A stretch of 64,000 bases of DNA from Amycolatopsis sp. WAC 01376 (GCF_003947415.1 NZ_QHKL01000001.1:558001-622000), one strand, 5' to 3'. Shown: positions 41,150 through 50,047, counted from the stretch's first letter. Made by a program: numbers and translations. Notes: generated by a model from the letters alone, not told the origin.

Positions 41150-42817
41150 TTAGACGCGTTGCAGGGCTCTGAGCAGGCCGGATGGGCGGCCGCCGAGGCC
41201 TTCGGCTTCGAAGACGGCGACGCCGACTCGGGGTAGGTCGCGGGCCGCGGGGTAGGCCAGGTAGCGCGGGACCCAGCGCGGCTGGAACTTCGCGTTGAAG
41301 CGGTAGAGGGTCTCGATCTGGATCCAGCGTGAGAAGAATCGCAATGTCCGGGCGGACAGGCGGGCGACGGGGCCGGCGCCGATGCGTTGGCCTTGCTCCA
41401 GCACCGCGCGGAAGGCGGCGAAGTTCAGGGAGACGTGCCGTGCGGGGGTCGTGAGGAGGAGTTCGGAGATCATCAGTTCGTTGACGCCGTTGTCGGCGGT
41501 CCGGTCGCGGCGCATGACGTCCAGCGAGAGGCCCTTTTCGCCCCATGGGACGAACTGGAGGAGGCCGCGCACCCGGCCGTCGTGCTCGGCGGTGACCAGG
41601 ACCGAGCCCGGGTCGCCCATGCGGCCGAGTGCCATCGAGAAGCCGCGTTCCGTGTCTGTGCCGCGCCAGGTGGCGGCGAGGGTGCGGAGTTCGTTCAATT
41701 CGGCGAGAGACAGGTCTTCGGCCTTGCGGACGCGGACGGTGTAGCCGGCGCGCTTCGTGCGTGAGACGGCTTGGCGGACTCCGCGCATGACGCGGCCTTC
41801 GAGGGTGAAGGTCTCCGTATCCACGACGGCCTCGTCGCCGATCTCCAGCACCTCCAGCCCGAAGCGCGCCCAGACGGTCGCGCCCAGTTCCGAGCAGCCC
41901 ATGGCCGCCGGGGTCCAGGCGTACCGGCGGCAGACGTCCAGGTACTCCTCGATCGCGCCGGGCCACGCTTCCGGGTCACCGAGCGGGTCCGCCGAGCACA
42001 GCGCGACACCGGCGATCACGCGATAGGTCACCGCGGCCTTCCCCGACTTCGAGAAGACCACGAACTTGTCCCGGCGCAGCGCGAAGTAGCCCAGCGAGTC
42101 CCGTTCACCCAGCAGCGCCCTGAGCCGCTCGACCTCGTCGTCGGTCAGCTCCGGCGCGGGTTCGGCCGAGCGGAGCAGGAAGTACGCCGCCAGCAGCACA
42201 GCCCCGATGCCGAACAGGAGGCCGACGGCGGCCGACAGGTCCTCCAGCCACAGCGCGGGGAACACCACCGGACCGCTCACGCCGATCAGGGCCAGCATCG
42301 ACTGCGCCAGGCGGTCGACGGCACTCGCGGCGACGGGCGCGACCGAGAGCAGGACGAAGTTGATCGCGACGCCGGCCGCCGTCAGCTCCAGGAAGACCCG
42401 GATCGCGCGCCATCGGCCGGTCACCGGATCGGGGAGCGCGATGAAGTGGCGCCGTGTCGCGATCAGGGCGATCAGCAACGCGAGCGACACGAGACCGGCG
42501 CCCGCCGCGTGCCGCAGCCCGAGGTGCGACACGGTCAGCAGCGCGGCGGTGGCGACCGCCAGTTGCCAGGCCCGGCGCTTGCGCCGCTTGAGGCCGGTGG
42601 CGAGCAGCATCAGCAGCACCCCGGTCACCAGCGCGACCGTGACGGCGCCGACCGTGGCCTCGTGCGGCAGTTCCAGCCATTCGGCGACGCGTCCGCGCAG
42701 GGTGCGCCGTCCGGCCGGGACCAGCACCGAGACCAGGGCCAGCAGTCCGGCCAGCCGCGTCACCCAGGTGATCACCGCCACCGAGGTGGCACCCGCCACC
42801 CGCCAAGCGCCCGCCAA
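41150..42817 (-). CDS. MprF/LysX-like lysylphosphatidylglycerol synthase
   Basis: 555 residues. Six or seven membrane helices fill residues about 10-215, and the C-terminal DUF2156 domain (GYFALRRDKFVVFSKSGKAAVTYRV, WRGTDTERGFSMALGRMGD, LQFVPWGEKGLSLDVMRRD) is the double-GNAT fold that transfers lysine from Lys-tRNA to phosphatidylglycerol at the membrane. In mycobacteria it is fused to a LysRS domain (LysX), which is absent here, so it uses ordinary Lys-tRNA. The product raises resistance to cationic peptides. TTG 42817 has GGAG upstream; the start is less certain. Confidence 0.86.
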   Translation of the reverse strand: MAGAWRVAGATSVAVITWVTRLAGLLALVSVLVPAGRRTLRGRVAEWLELPHEATVGAVTVALVTGVLLMLLATGLKRRKRRAWQLAVATAALLTVSHLGLRHAAGAGLVSLALLIALIATRRHFIALPDPVTGRWRAIRVFLELTAAGVAINFVLLSVAPVAASAVDRLAQSMLALIGVSGPVVFPALWLEDLSAAVGLLFGIGAVLLAAYFLLRSAEPAPELTDDEVERLRALLGERDSLGYFALRRDKFVVFSKSGKAAVTYRVIAGVALCSADPLGDPEAWPGAIEEYLDVCRRYAWTPAAMGCSELGATVWARFGLEVLEIGDEAVVDTETFTLEGRVMRGVRQAVSRTKRAGYTVRVRKAEDLSLAELNELRTLAATWRGTDTERGFSMALGRMGDPGSVLVTAEHDGRVRGLLQFVPWGEKGLSLDVMRRDRTADNGVNELMISELLLTTPARHVSLNFAAFRAVLEQGQRIGAGPVARLSARTLRFFSRWIQIETLYRFNAKFQPRWVPRYLAYPAARDLPRVGVAVFEAEGLGGRPSGLLRALQRV

Positions 42818-42838
42818 ATCCCGCTCCCGTCAGGTCGT

Positions 42839-42987
42839 GTCCTGTGAGCCCGTTCGATGGGCTTCGTGATCCAGGTGGTTCCTGACGGTGCGGGCGGTTC
42901 GGCCTCGTACCGGGTTGTACTCGGCTGGACCGCCCGTGCCGTCAGGGGCCGCCTGGGCGCGAAGACCATCGAACGGGCTCACAGGAC
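42839..42987. repeat. 149-bp imperfect palindrome with 28-bp outer arms
   Basis: Outer arms 42839-42866 and 42960-42987 (GTCCTGTGAGCCCGTTCGAT... and complement) pair with one mismatch; an inner pair CTGACGG-GCGGGCGGT and its complement nests inside. The element lies between the acetoacetyl-CoA synthetase 3' end and the MprF-like 5' end, both on the minus strand. Size and form resemble a small non-autonomous palindromic element, but no target-site duplication is clear. Confidence 0.7.
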
Positions 42988-42992
42988 GCGGC

Positions 42993-44969
42993 CTAGCTCC
43001 TTGCCAGCTCCACGAACGGTACAAGGGCGTCGGGGTTCAGCAGGGCATCCCGGCTGACGGCGCGGTCAGGTGAAACCCCCGAAAGGATCTTCTTGACCGG
43101 AACCTCGCATTTCTTGCCGTTGAGCGTCCGGGGTACTTCGCTCACCTGGACGAACCGGTCGGGCACGTGCCGCGGCGAGAGGGCCCCACGCAGCTCCTTG
43201 CGCAGTGCGGGCTCCACCTCGTCGAGCGACGCGCCCTCGGCCAGCACGAGGAAGCACAGCAGCTGCCCGTCCTCGTTTCCCGCCGCCGACGTGTCGATCA
43301 CCAGCGAATCCGCGACCTGGTCGAACGACTCGACGACGCGGTAGAACTCGGCCGTGCCCATCCGGACGCCGCCGCGGTTGAGCGTCGAATCGCTGCGCCC
43401 GTAGATGACCGCGGAGCCGCGGCCGGTGATCCGGATCCAGTCGCCGTGCCGCCAGATCCCGGGGTACATCTCGAAGTACGCCTCGCGCAGCCGTGAGCCG
43501 TCCGGGTCGTTCCAGAAGTACACCGGCATCGACGGCATCGGCTCGGTGATCACCAGTTCGCCGACCGTCTCCACGACGGGCTTCCCCTGCTCGTCGAACG
43601 CGGCGACGGCGGCGCCGAGCGCGCGGACGGAAAGCTCGCCGAGCCAGACCGGGACGTCCGGGGCGCAGGCGACGAACGCCGCGCACAGGTCCGTGCCGCC
43701 GGAGACCGAGCAGATCTGGACGCGTTTGCCGACCTCGTCGACGATCCACCGGAAGCCTTCGACGCTCAGCGGCGCGCCGGTGGATCCCAAGGCGCGCAAC
43801 GCGGTGAGGTCGTACCGTTCGGCCGGTTTGATGCCGGCCTTCAAGCAGCTTTGGATGTACGGCGCCGACGTGCCGAAGTAGGTGACGCGGTGCTGTTCGG
43901 CCAAGTGCCACAACACGTTCAGGTCCGGATGTCCCGGGCTGCCGTCGAAGAGCACGATCGTGGTTCCGGTCAGCAGGCCGGAGATGAGGAAGTTCCACAT
44001 CATCCAGCCGGTGGTGGTGAACCAGAAGAACCGATCGCCCGGGCCGAGATCGCTTTGCAGGGCAAGGGCTTTGAGGTGTTCGAGGGTGATGCCGCCGTGG
44101 CCGTGGACGATGCCCTTCGGCAGGCCGGTGGTCCCCGAGGAGTACAGGACCCACAGCGGGTGACCGAATTCGACGGGTTCGAAGGCCAGTTCCGCGCCGG
44201 CGTTGTCGGCGAGCAGCGTGTCCCAGTCGAGCGTCCCGTCGAGGCGGCCACCCGCGTAGTCGATGAGCACCGTCGCTTCGAGCGTGGAGATCTCGTCGCG
44301 CAGGGCGTTCACCGTCGACCGGCTGTCGAACCACCGTCCATTGTAGACATAGCCGTTGACGGCGAGCAGCACCTTCGGCTCGATCTGCGCGAACCGGTCG
44401 GTGATCGCGCGGACGCCGAAGTCCGGCGAGCACGACGACCAGATCGCGCCGAGGCTGGCGGTGGCGAGGAAGGCGATCAGCGTCTGCGGGCAGTTCGGCG
44501 CCAGCGCGACGACCCTGTCCCCTTTGGACACTCCCAGCTTCCGCAGCCCTTCCCGCGCGGAGGCGACGGCGGACCGCAGGGCGCCGAAGGTCAGCTGCGA
44601 CGAGAGGCCGTCTTCGCGATGGAAGATCACGGCGACCTCGTCGTCGGCCTTCGCGGCGCCCGCGACACCGGGCATGAGCGAGTGCTCGGCGTAGTTCAGC
44701 GTGCCGCCTTCGAACCATCGCGCGTTCGGCATCTCGCCGGTGAGCACCGCGCCGGGCTCGTCGTGCCAGCGCAGGCCGAGGAAGTCGGCGACGGCGGACC
44801 AGAACTCCGGTCCGCGCTGGACGGAGAACTCCCACAGCGCGTTGTAGTCGTCGACTTCCACGCCGCGTTCGGTGCGCAGCCACTGGCGGAACGCGTCGAT
44901 CTTGGTGTCGGACAGGCGGCTCGGCTCAGGGCGCCAGAGCACTTCTGGGGCGTCGGCGGTGTGCGTCAC
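42993..44969 (-). CDS. acetoacetate--CoA ligase
   Basis: 658 residues, the usual length of AacS. The AMP-binding core shows VLYSSGTTGLPKGIVH near residue 278, SVSGGTDLCAAF near 430, the hinge region RSDSTLNRGGVRMGTAEFY near 555 and the catalytic Lys in GKKCEVPVKKIL near 628. The N-terminal extension LWEFSVQRGPEFWSAVADF is typical of acetoacetyl-CoA synthetases and separates it from acetyl-CoA synthetase. It activates acetoacetate in the cytosol for lipid synthesis or ketone use. GTG 44969 follows a -10 box by 6 nt. Confidence 0.92.
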   Translation of the reverse strand: MTHTADAPEVLWRPEPSRLSDTKIDAFRQWLRTERGVEVDDYNALWEFSVQRGPEFWSAVADFLGLRWHDEPGAVLTGEMPNARWFEGGTLNYAEHSLMPGVAGAAKADDEVAVIFHREDGLSSQLTFGALRSAVASAREGLRKLGVSKGDRVVALAPNCPQTLIAFLATASLGAIWSSCSPDFGVRAITDRFAQIEPKVLLAVNGYVYNGRWFDSRSTVNALRDEISTLEATVLIDYAGGRLDGTLDWDTLLADNAGAELAFEPVEFGHPLWVLYSSGTTGLPKGIVHGHGGITLEHLKALALQSDLGPGDRFFWFTTTGWMMWNFLISGLLTGTTIVLFDGSPGHPDLNVLWHLAEQHRVTYFGTSAPYIQSCLKAGIKPAERYDLTALRALGSTGAPLSVEGFRWIVDEVGKRVQICSVSGGTDLCAAFVACAPDVPVWLGELSVRALGAAVAAFDEQGKPVVETVGELVITEPMPSMPVYFWNDPDGSRLREAYFEMYPGIWRHGDWIRITGRGSAVIYGRSDSTLNRGGVRMGTAEFYRVVESFDQVADSLVIDTSAAGNEDGQLLCFLVLAEGASLDEVEPALRKELRGALSPRHVPDRFVQVSEVPRTLNGKKCEVPVKKILSGVSPDRAVSRDALLNPDALVPFVELARS

Positions 44970-44975
44970 CCCGCG

Positions 44976-44993
44976 ATGTTAACCCTCGTTAAC
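44976..44993 (-). promoter_or_regulatory. GTTAAC repeat overlapping a leaderless promoter
   Basis: GTTAAC occurs twice (44978-44983 and 44988-44993) with a 4-bp spacer, making a 16-bp inverted repeat. TAACAT on the minus strand (44981-44976) is the -10 box, 6 nt before GTG 44969. The left GTTAAC overlaps it, so a bound regulator would block the acetoacetyl-CoA synthetase promoter. The EspG stop codon lies in the right copy. Confidence 0.5.
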
Positions 44994-45750
44994 CGAACTG
45001 GCGAGCCCCCGTGAACAGCTCGTACGCCATCGTCTTGAGCCGCGCCGCGTCGAGCGGGGTGATGGTCAGCCAGCCCCGGTCGCGACGAAGCCCATAGCGG
45101 CCGTCGGGGGTGTCCACCCAGGTCAACGTGCCCTCGCCGCGCACCCAGCGGCCCTCCCACGACTTCCTGGTCGCGCCGAGCCGCCCGCTGCCGATCCGCT
45201 GTGTCGCGATCCGCACCATCACGATGACCTCGGGTTCACGCAGCCCGGCGTCACGAAGGACGTCGGAGAACGCCGGCTGCCCGCCGCGCTCCCCCGCCTC
45301 GCACGCGGCCGTGTAGTCGTCGACGCGCAGGTTGACCGAGAGGCCTCGCCCCTGGTCGCACGGCGGCAACGCCTGCAGCAAGGTCGCGGCGACGAGCGGT
45401 TCCCGCAGCGCCGACAGCTCGACGTCGGTGCCCGAGACGCCGATCGCGACCGCGCCGCGATCGGATACGCAGCCGACGGCCCGGTACGCCGGATCCCCGT
45501 CGAGCCGCAGGTCGAGCGTCAGTTCGCTGTTCGCGACGGTGTGCAGCAGCCCGACCAGCTCGGGCGAAGGCGCCTCCACCGTGCCGAGGCCGCGTTCCGA
45601 GAGCGTCCCGTTCGCCGTGGCCACCAGTTCCGCGCGGAACTCCGGGGTCCGCCCGACGTGCGGGACCTCCAGTACCGCGGGCAGTTCGTCGCGTCCGTGC
45701 GCCGACCAGAGCAGGAACAGTTCGCCGATGTGCAACCGGATCCAGTCCAT
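44989..45750 (-). CDS. EspG-family ESX secretion-associated protein
   Basis: 253 residues with the EspG pattern: ELFLLWSAHGRDELP near the N-terminus, alternating strands such as ELTLDLRLDGDPAYRAVGC, and a C-terminal LTITPLDAARLKTMAYEL. EspG acts as a chaperone for PE/PPE proteins in type VII secretion. It is coupled to the upstream PPE gene by a TGATG overlap, and the three-gene order small helical protein, PPE, EspG fits a chaperone-substrate operon. Confidence 0.85.
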   Translation of the reverse strand: MDWIRLHIGELFLLWSAHGRDELPAVLEVPHVGRTPEFRAELVATANGTLSERGLGTVEAPSPELVGLLHTVANSELTLDLRLDGDPAYRAVGCVSDRGAVAIGVSGTDVELSALREPLVAATLLQALPPCDQGRGLSVNLRVDDYTAACEAGERGGQPAFSDVLRDAGLREPEVIVMVRIATQRIGSGRLGATRKSWEGRWVRGEGTLTWVDTPDGRYGLRRDRGWLTITPLDAARLKTMAYELFTGARQFG

Positions 45751-46892
45751 CAGCGACCGCTCCTCGGGTCTTCGCCGATGACCGGCGGGGTCACGTGCCC
45801 GCTGAGGCCCCAGATGTCGGAATCCTCGACGAGGTAGTCCGGCGCCTTGTGGTCCTCTTCGCCCTGCCGTCCTTGCGAGGGCGCCATCCCCATCGGCATC
45901 CCGCCGAAGCCGCCCATACCCCCGGCCGCCGCGGCGCGTGTCCCGGCGGGTTGACCGGGCTGCTGTCCCGACGGCCCGAAGCCGCCGGCACCGGATCGGC
46001 CGCCCTGCCCGAGCTGCTCGTGGGTTCCCCCGGAGGTACCGGACGACGGCGGCGGCACGTAGGCCCCGCTGCTCGCGCCGGGCGCGCGCGGCGTCTCGAC
46101 CGGCTCCCGGACCTGAATCGGGGCGGCGTCGCCGGCGCCGCTGCCGCGCGTGGAGTCGTCCGGCGGCGGCACCGGTTCCGGCGTCGGTTCGGGTTTCGGT
46201 TTCGGCTCCGGCTCTTCGGGCGTCTTGAGGATATTCGGCTGCTTGCCGTACGAGGTGAAGGTCGGAACGTTCTCGTAGACCTCGCCGGAGCTCCGCTGCA
46301 TCCGCGTCATCACGTCGGCCGCCTGCCGATGCAGATCCTGCGAACTCTCGTCGGTGGGTTCGGCGACGATCCGCCCCGCCTCGGCGAAGCCGGATTCCGA
46401 CGGCGCCGACGTCGACATCGCCTGCGTCGAATCATCGGAGACCGGGATCGGACGGCGTTTCGGCGGCTCCGGCATCTTGGGCCGCGGCGCGTGTCCGGGC
46501 GGCTCGGGCATCGTGCGCCGCGCGGTGTCGGCGATGTCCGCCTGGCGGCGCACGCAGTTCGCGACGTTCTCCGCACGCCAGCCCGTGTCGCCCGCCCAGT
46601 CGACGAGCTTGATCGCGGCGTCACGGGCCCTGTCCGCGCCCTCGCCCGTCCAGCCATCGGCGGTGGCGACGAGCGCCGCCCTGAGTTCGGAACCCACCCT
46701 GTCGAGGAACGCGCTGATCTTCGTCCACTGCGCGGCGACGGCCTCCGCGCTCGCGAGGTCCAGCTCGTTGTGGACCATCTCGTAGAGCTCTCGATGCGAG
46801 TAGCTCATCCAGTCGATGTCGGCGTTGAGGTGATCGGGGCCGGGCTGCGGTTCGGGCTCCCGCGGCGGCCACGGCATGGGAAGGATGCGCAT
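45750..46892 (-). CDS. PPE-domain protein with long Pro/Gly-rich tail
   Basis: 380 residues. The first 120 form a PPE/WXG-like helical hairpin (LYEMVHNELDLASAEAVAAQWTKI, TADGWTGEGADRARDAAIKLV), with the WxG turn. Residues 130-340 are Pro, Gly, Ser and Glu-rich, and the last 30 are charged (DYLVEDSDIWGLSGHVTPP). It is a likely type VII secretion substrate for the EspG encoded next. The start overlaps the stop of the upstream gene by TGATG. Confidence 0.85.
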   Translation of the reverse strand: MRILPMPWPPREPEPQPGPDHLNADIDWMSYSHRELYEMVHNELDLASAEAVAAQWTKISAFLDRVGSELRAALVATADGWTGEGADRARDAAIKLVDWAGDTGWRAENVANCVRRQADIADTARRTMPEPPGHAPRPKMPEPPKRRPIPVSDDSTQAMSTSAPSESGFAEAGRIVAEPTDESSQDLHRQAADVMTRMQRSSGEVYENVPTFTSYGKQPNILKTPEEPEPKPKPEPTPEPVPPPDDSTRGSGAGDAAPIQVREPVETPRAPGASSGAYVPPPSSGTSGGTHEQLGQGGRSGAGGFGPSGQQPGQPAGTRAAAAGGMGGFGGMPMGMAPSQGRQGEEDHKAPDYLVEDSDIWGLSGHVTPPVIGEDPRSGR

Positions 46893-47371
46893 CAGTGCTC
46901 GTCCTTCCGCTCGTGCTCGACGATGTCCTCCATGTCGAACCGGCGGGCGACCCGTTCGAGCTGCTCCTGGCCTTCTTCGTCCGCGGCGACGTACATCTTC
47001 CGCGCCGCCATCACGGTGAGCTGGAAGTCCTTGAGCACCACGGCGAAGTCCTTGAGAACGGGTACGGCCGCTTCGGTCCCCTTGTTCGCGGCGCCCTGGA
47101 AGCGTTCGCTCATCGTGTGACCGACGAAGTTGTCGCCCAGCTTCAACGGCGCGTTGAACTCCGTCGAGTCCTTGATCAGCGCGTTGAGCTCATGGCGTGC
47201 CTTCAGCAGCGCGTCGACGAGCTTCTTGGCGGCGTCCTCGGAGACCTTGACGGTCCCCTTCTTGGCATCGGTCTTGGCATCCCGGATCTGACCCGCCACC
47301 GGAGCCAGCGCCGGAGCCGAAGCTCCGAACGCGGCTTGTGGCGTCGCAGGTACCTTGGGTGACTGTGCCAT
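46892..47371 (-). CDS. helical ESX-associated protein (PE-like position)
   Basis: 158 residues, mostly helical and Ala/Lys-rich (KKLVDALLKARHELNALIKD, VLKDFAVVLKDFQLTVMAARKMY). No WxG motif is clear, but its place as first gene of a PPE-EspG operon is where the PE/Esx partner normally stands. GGGGAGGG lies just upstream of ATG 47371, preferred to 47389. A secreted partner of the PPE protein is the best guess. Confidence 0.7.
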   Translation of the reverse strand: MAQSPKVPATPQAAFGASAPALAPVAGQIRDAKTDAKKGTVKVSEDAAKKLVDALLKARHELNALIKDSTEFNAPLKLGDNFVGHTMSERFQGAANKGTEAAVPVLKDFAVVLKDFQLTVMAARKMYVAADEEGQEQLERVARRFDMEDIVEHERKDEH

Positions 47372-47418
47372 TCGACCCTCCCCTGTCACATCTCAGGGGA
47401 ATGCTAGCGCGAATGGCG

Positions 47419-48042
47419 TCAGCGCAGGTGGGCGTCGAACCAATTCAACGTGCGCTGCCAGGCCTCCGCGGCCGCGTCCGGGTCGGCGTCGAAGCGGTGG
47501 TTGGCGCCCGGGTAGTGGACGACGTTCGTCGCGACGTCCGCCGTCGCCGCCGCGTCACGCAGCTGCTCGACCTCGGCGCCTCCGGCCTCGTCCCCCGCGT
47601 CGCCGTACATGCCGAGCCACGGGCTGGTGAGCCGTCCCGCGATCTCGACGAGCACCGGCAGCCCGGTGACGCCCTGCCCGCCGACGCTCACCGCCGCGCC
47701 CAGCCTGCGGTTCGACGCCACGACCAGCGCGGCGGTCCCGCCGAGGTCGAAACCGACGACGCCGACGAGATCCGCCTGGATACCGCGCTCGCCGAGCCAC
47801 GAAAGCGTCGCGTCGGTGGCTTCGAGCAGATCCTGCTGCGTGAGGTCGTCCCGGTCGAGATGCGGGGTGACGGTGAGCCAGCCTTCGCCGGCGAGCCCGG
47901 CCAGCAGCAGATCCAGACCCTCTTCGGCCTCCCCATGCAGCACCACGAGCCCACCGCGGACGACACCGTCCGGTTCGGCGAAGGTCAGGCGCAGCGTGTG
48001 GCCGTCGGCGTGCTGGTGTTCCACGGTGGTCGTGAGGGTCAT
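47419..48042 (-). CDS. dienelactone hydrolase-like protein with Asp at the nucleophile position
   Basis: 207 residues with the alpha/beta fold of the DLH family (GLVVLHGEAEEGLD, VVGFDLGGTAALV, PGANHRFDAD). At the nucleophile elbow, where DLH has GxCxGG or GxSxGG, it reads GFDLGG (codon GAC), so Cys/Ser is replaced by Asp. The His of ANHRF and an acidic residue in MYGDAGDE remain. An Asp nucleophile occurs in dehalogenases and epoxide hydrolases, so chemistry may differ, or it may be inactive. GGAGG lies unusually close to the ATG. Confidence 0.8.
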   Translation of the reverse strand: MTLTTTVEHQHADGHTLRLTFAEPDGVVRGGLVVLHGEAEEGLDLLLAGLAGEGWLTVTPHLDRDDLTQQDLLEATDATLSWLGERGIQADLVGVVGFDLGGTAALVVASNRRLGAAVSVGGQGVTGLPVLVEIAGRLTSPWLGMYGDAGDEAGGAEVEQLRDAAATADVATNVVHYPGANHRFDADPDAAAEAWQRTLNWFDAHLR

Positions 48043-48139
48043 TCCTCCATCAGACCACTCTTAGGTAAATATTCGGAGCTTGCCTTCGCGCGGGAGGATA
48101 CGGTGTCGGAGCCGTCCCCCAGACGTAGGAGCGCCGAAG

Positions 48140-49195
48140 ATGTCCCCTGTTTCGCCGCGTGCGGATCTCGAATCGTTGCCGAAGTACGTCCCTGGCCGGA
48201 CAATCCAGGGCGCGATCAAGCTGGCGAGCAATGAGGTGCCCGGCGGGCCGCTGCCGAGTGTGGCGCAGGCCATAGCCGAGACGGCACAGGGCATCAACCG
48301 GTACCCGGACATCACGGCTTCCGGGCTCGTCGAGCGGCTTGCCCGCGAACTGGACGAGCCGGTCGAGCGGATCGCCGTCGGCTGCGGTTCGGTTTCCCTT
48401 TGCCAGCAGATGATCCAGGCCCTGTGCGGACCGGGCGACGAGGTCGTCTTCCCGTGGCGTTCGTTCGAGGCGTACCCGATCGTCACGCAGGTGGCGAACG
48501 CCGTCAGCGTGAAGGTGCCGCTGACGGCCGGGCACGGGCTGGATCTGGACCGGATGCTCGCCGCGATCACCCCCAAGACGCGGCTGGTCTTCGTGTGCAA
48601 CCCCAACAACCCGACCGGGACCGTCGTGCGGCGCGCGGAGCTGGAGCGCTTCCTCGACGCCGTGCCGTCGGGCGTCCTCGTGGTGCTCGACGAGGCGTAC
48701 AAGGAGTTCGTGACCGACGCCGAGGTGCCGGACGGCGTCGAACTGGCGCGTGGCAGGGACAACGTCGCGGTGCTTCGGACGTTCTCGAAGGCATACGGCC
48801 TCGCCGGCCTTCGCGTGGGTTACGCGGTGGCGCCGGAAGCGATCACCGTCGCGCTGAAGCAGGTCTACGTCGCGTTCTCGGTCAACATGATCGCCCAGGC
48901 GGCGGCCATCGCCTCCCTCGACGCGGCCGGCGAACTGCTCGAACGCTGCAAGGAGATCGTCTCGGAACGCACCCGCGTCCGGGATGCCTTGGTGGCCAAG
49001 GGTTACGAAGTCCCGGAGACGCAGGCGAACTTCGTCTGGCTGCCGCTGGGCGAGCGGACGACCGAGTTCGCGGAGCACGCACTCGAGCGCAAGCTGATCG
49101 TGCGTCCCTTCGCGGGCGAAGGCGCGCGAGTGACCATCGGGACGCCCGAGGAGAACGACCTCTTCCTCGAAGCGGCCGGGGATTTCCCGCGCTGA
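48140..49195 (+). CDS. HisC/Pat-type aminotransferase (histidinol-phosphate/aromatic)
   Basis: 351 residues of fold-type I PLP enzyme. CNPNNPTGT near residue 154 and [16 protein letters not shown] near 213 (Schiff-base Lys) are typical of the HisC family. In actinobacteria the paralogue Pat transaminates phenylpyruvate and hydroxyphenylpyruvate, and this solitary gene outside a his operon fits Pat. AGGAG lies 8 nt before ATG 48140. A hairpin terminator follows. Confidence 0.86.
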   Translation: MSPVSPRADLESLPKYVPGRTIQGAIKLASNEVPGGPLPSVAQAIAETAQGINRYPDITASGLVERLARELDEPVERIAVGCGSVSLCQQMIQALCGPGDEVVFPWRSFEAYPIVTQVANAVSVKVPLTAGHGLDLDRMLAAITPKTRLVFVCNPNNPTGTVVRRAELERFLDAVPSGVLVVLDEAYKEFVTDAEVPDGVELARGRDNVAVLRTFSKAYGLAGLRVGYAVAPEAITVALKQVYVAFSVNMIAQAAAIASLDAAGELLERCKEIVSERTRVRDALVAKGYEVPETQANFVWLPLGERTTEFAEHALERKLIVRPFAGEGARVTIGTPEENDLFLEAAGDFPR

Positions 49196-49208
49196 CAAGG
49201 CTTCGCGG

Positions 49209-49240
49209 CGGCCCGCACTTCGTGGACGGAGTGCGGGCCG
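49209..49240 (+). terminator. hairpin after the aminotransferase gene
   Basis: CGGCCCGCACT (49209-49219) and AGTGCGGGCCG (49230-49240) form a perfect 11-bp stem, followed by TTTCC. It lies 14 bp after the stop and before the stop of the convergent TauE gene. Confidence 0.8.
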
Positions 49241-49244
49241 TTTC

Positions 49245-50006
49245 CTATTTGAGGAGCAGCTGCACCATCGCGGCGAGGCCGATCACGACGATCACGCCGC
49301 GCAGCACCTTCGGCGAAAGCTTGCGGCCGATCTTCGCGCCGATCTGGCCGCCGATCGTGGACCCGACCGCGAGCAGCGCGACCACGGGCCAGCTGACCGG
49401 CGCGATGAAGGCGTAGATCGCGCCGGCGACGATGTTCACGACCGCGGAGAGCGCGTTCTTGACGCCGTTGAGCCGTTGCAGCGACTCCGACATCAGCATC
49501 CCCATCACGGCCATCATCATCACGCCCTGCGCGGCCGTGAAGTATCCGCCGTAGATGCCGATCAGGAAGATCAGGAACAGCAGGAGCGGCCCGATCTTGT
49601 GGACCGTCCCGTTCTCCTCGCGACGCTTCGCCACCCAGGCGCCCACGCGCGGCTGGACGATCACCAGCACCACCGCGAGCCCGACCAGCGCGGGTACGAC
49701 GGTCTCGAAAGCGTCCTTCGGCAACGAGAGCAACAGGATCGTCCCGCAGATCGCGCCGAAGAACGACGCCACGGCGAGTTTGGCGACCTGGGGCCAGTAG
49801 CCCTTGAGCTCCTCGCGGTAGCCGATCGCCCCGCTGACCGTGCCGGGGGCGAGGCCGATCGCGTTGGACGTCGTCGCCGTCAGCGGCGAGTAGCCGAGCG
49901 CGACCAGAACCGGGAAGGTCACCAGCGTGCCCGAGCCGACGACCGTGTTGATGGTGCCCGCCCAGAGCCCCGCGACGAAGATCACGACCGCGTGCCACCA
50001 CGTCAT
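49245..50006 (-). CDS. TauE/SafE-family sulfite/anion exporter
   Basis: 253 residues with seven or eight membrane helices and the duplicated TauE/SafE plan: GTINTVVGSGTLVTFPVL near residue 17 and GIYGGYFTAAQGVMMMAVMG near 147 are the conserved repeats. The family exports sulfite or organosulfur anions. The start ATG 50006 has no ribosome site of its own at normal spacing; instead a tiny leader ORF with a near-perfect Shine-Dalgarno lies just upstream, suggesting translational coupling. Confidence 0.88.
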   Translation of the reverse strand: MTWWHAVVIFVAGLWAGTINTVVGSGTLVTFPVLVALGYSPLTATTSNAIGLAPGTVSGAIGYREELKGYWPQVAKLAVASFFGAICGTILLLSLPKDAFETVVPALVGLAVVLVIVQPRVGAWVAKRREENGTVHKIGPLLLFLIFLIGIYGGYFTAAQGVMMMAVMGMLMSESLQRLNGVKNALSAVVNIVAGAIYAFIAPVSWPVVALLAVGSTIGGQIGAKIGRKLSPKVLRGVIVVIGLAAMVQLLLK

Positions 50007-50013
50007 AAAGCAC

Positions 50014-50047
50014 TCACGTCCGCACCCTAAGCACCGTTACCTCCTTT
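50014..50047 (-). promoter_or_regulatory. six-codon leader ORF with near-perfect Shine-Dalgarno before tauE
   Basis: On the minus strand AAAGGAGGT (50047-50039) is followed after 4 nt by GTG (50034) and five codons encoding LRVRT, then TGA (50016-50014), 7 bp before the TauE ATG at 50006. It is too short to encode a functional protein; an upstream leader peptide that feeds ribosomes to, or regulates, the exporter gene is likely. Short leader ORFs precede several sulfur genes in actinobacteria. Confidence 0.55.

Noticed and set aside
42857-43057. Small plus-strand gene inside the 149-bp palindrome
   Set aside because: The frame exists only because of the repeat and has no ribosome site or family.
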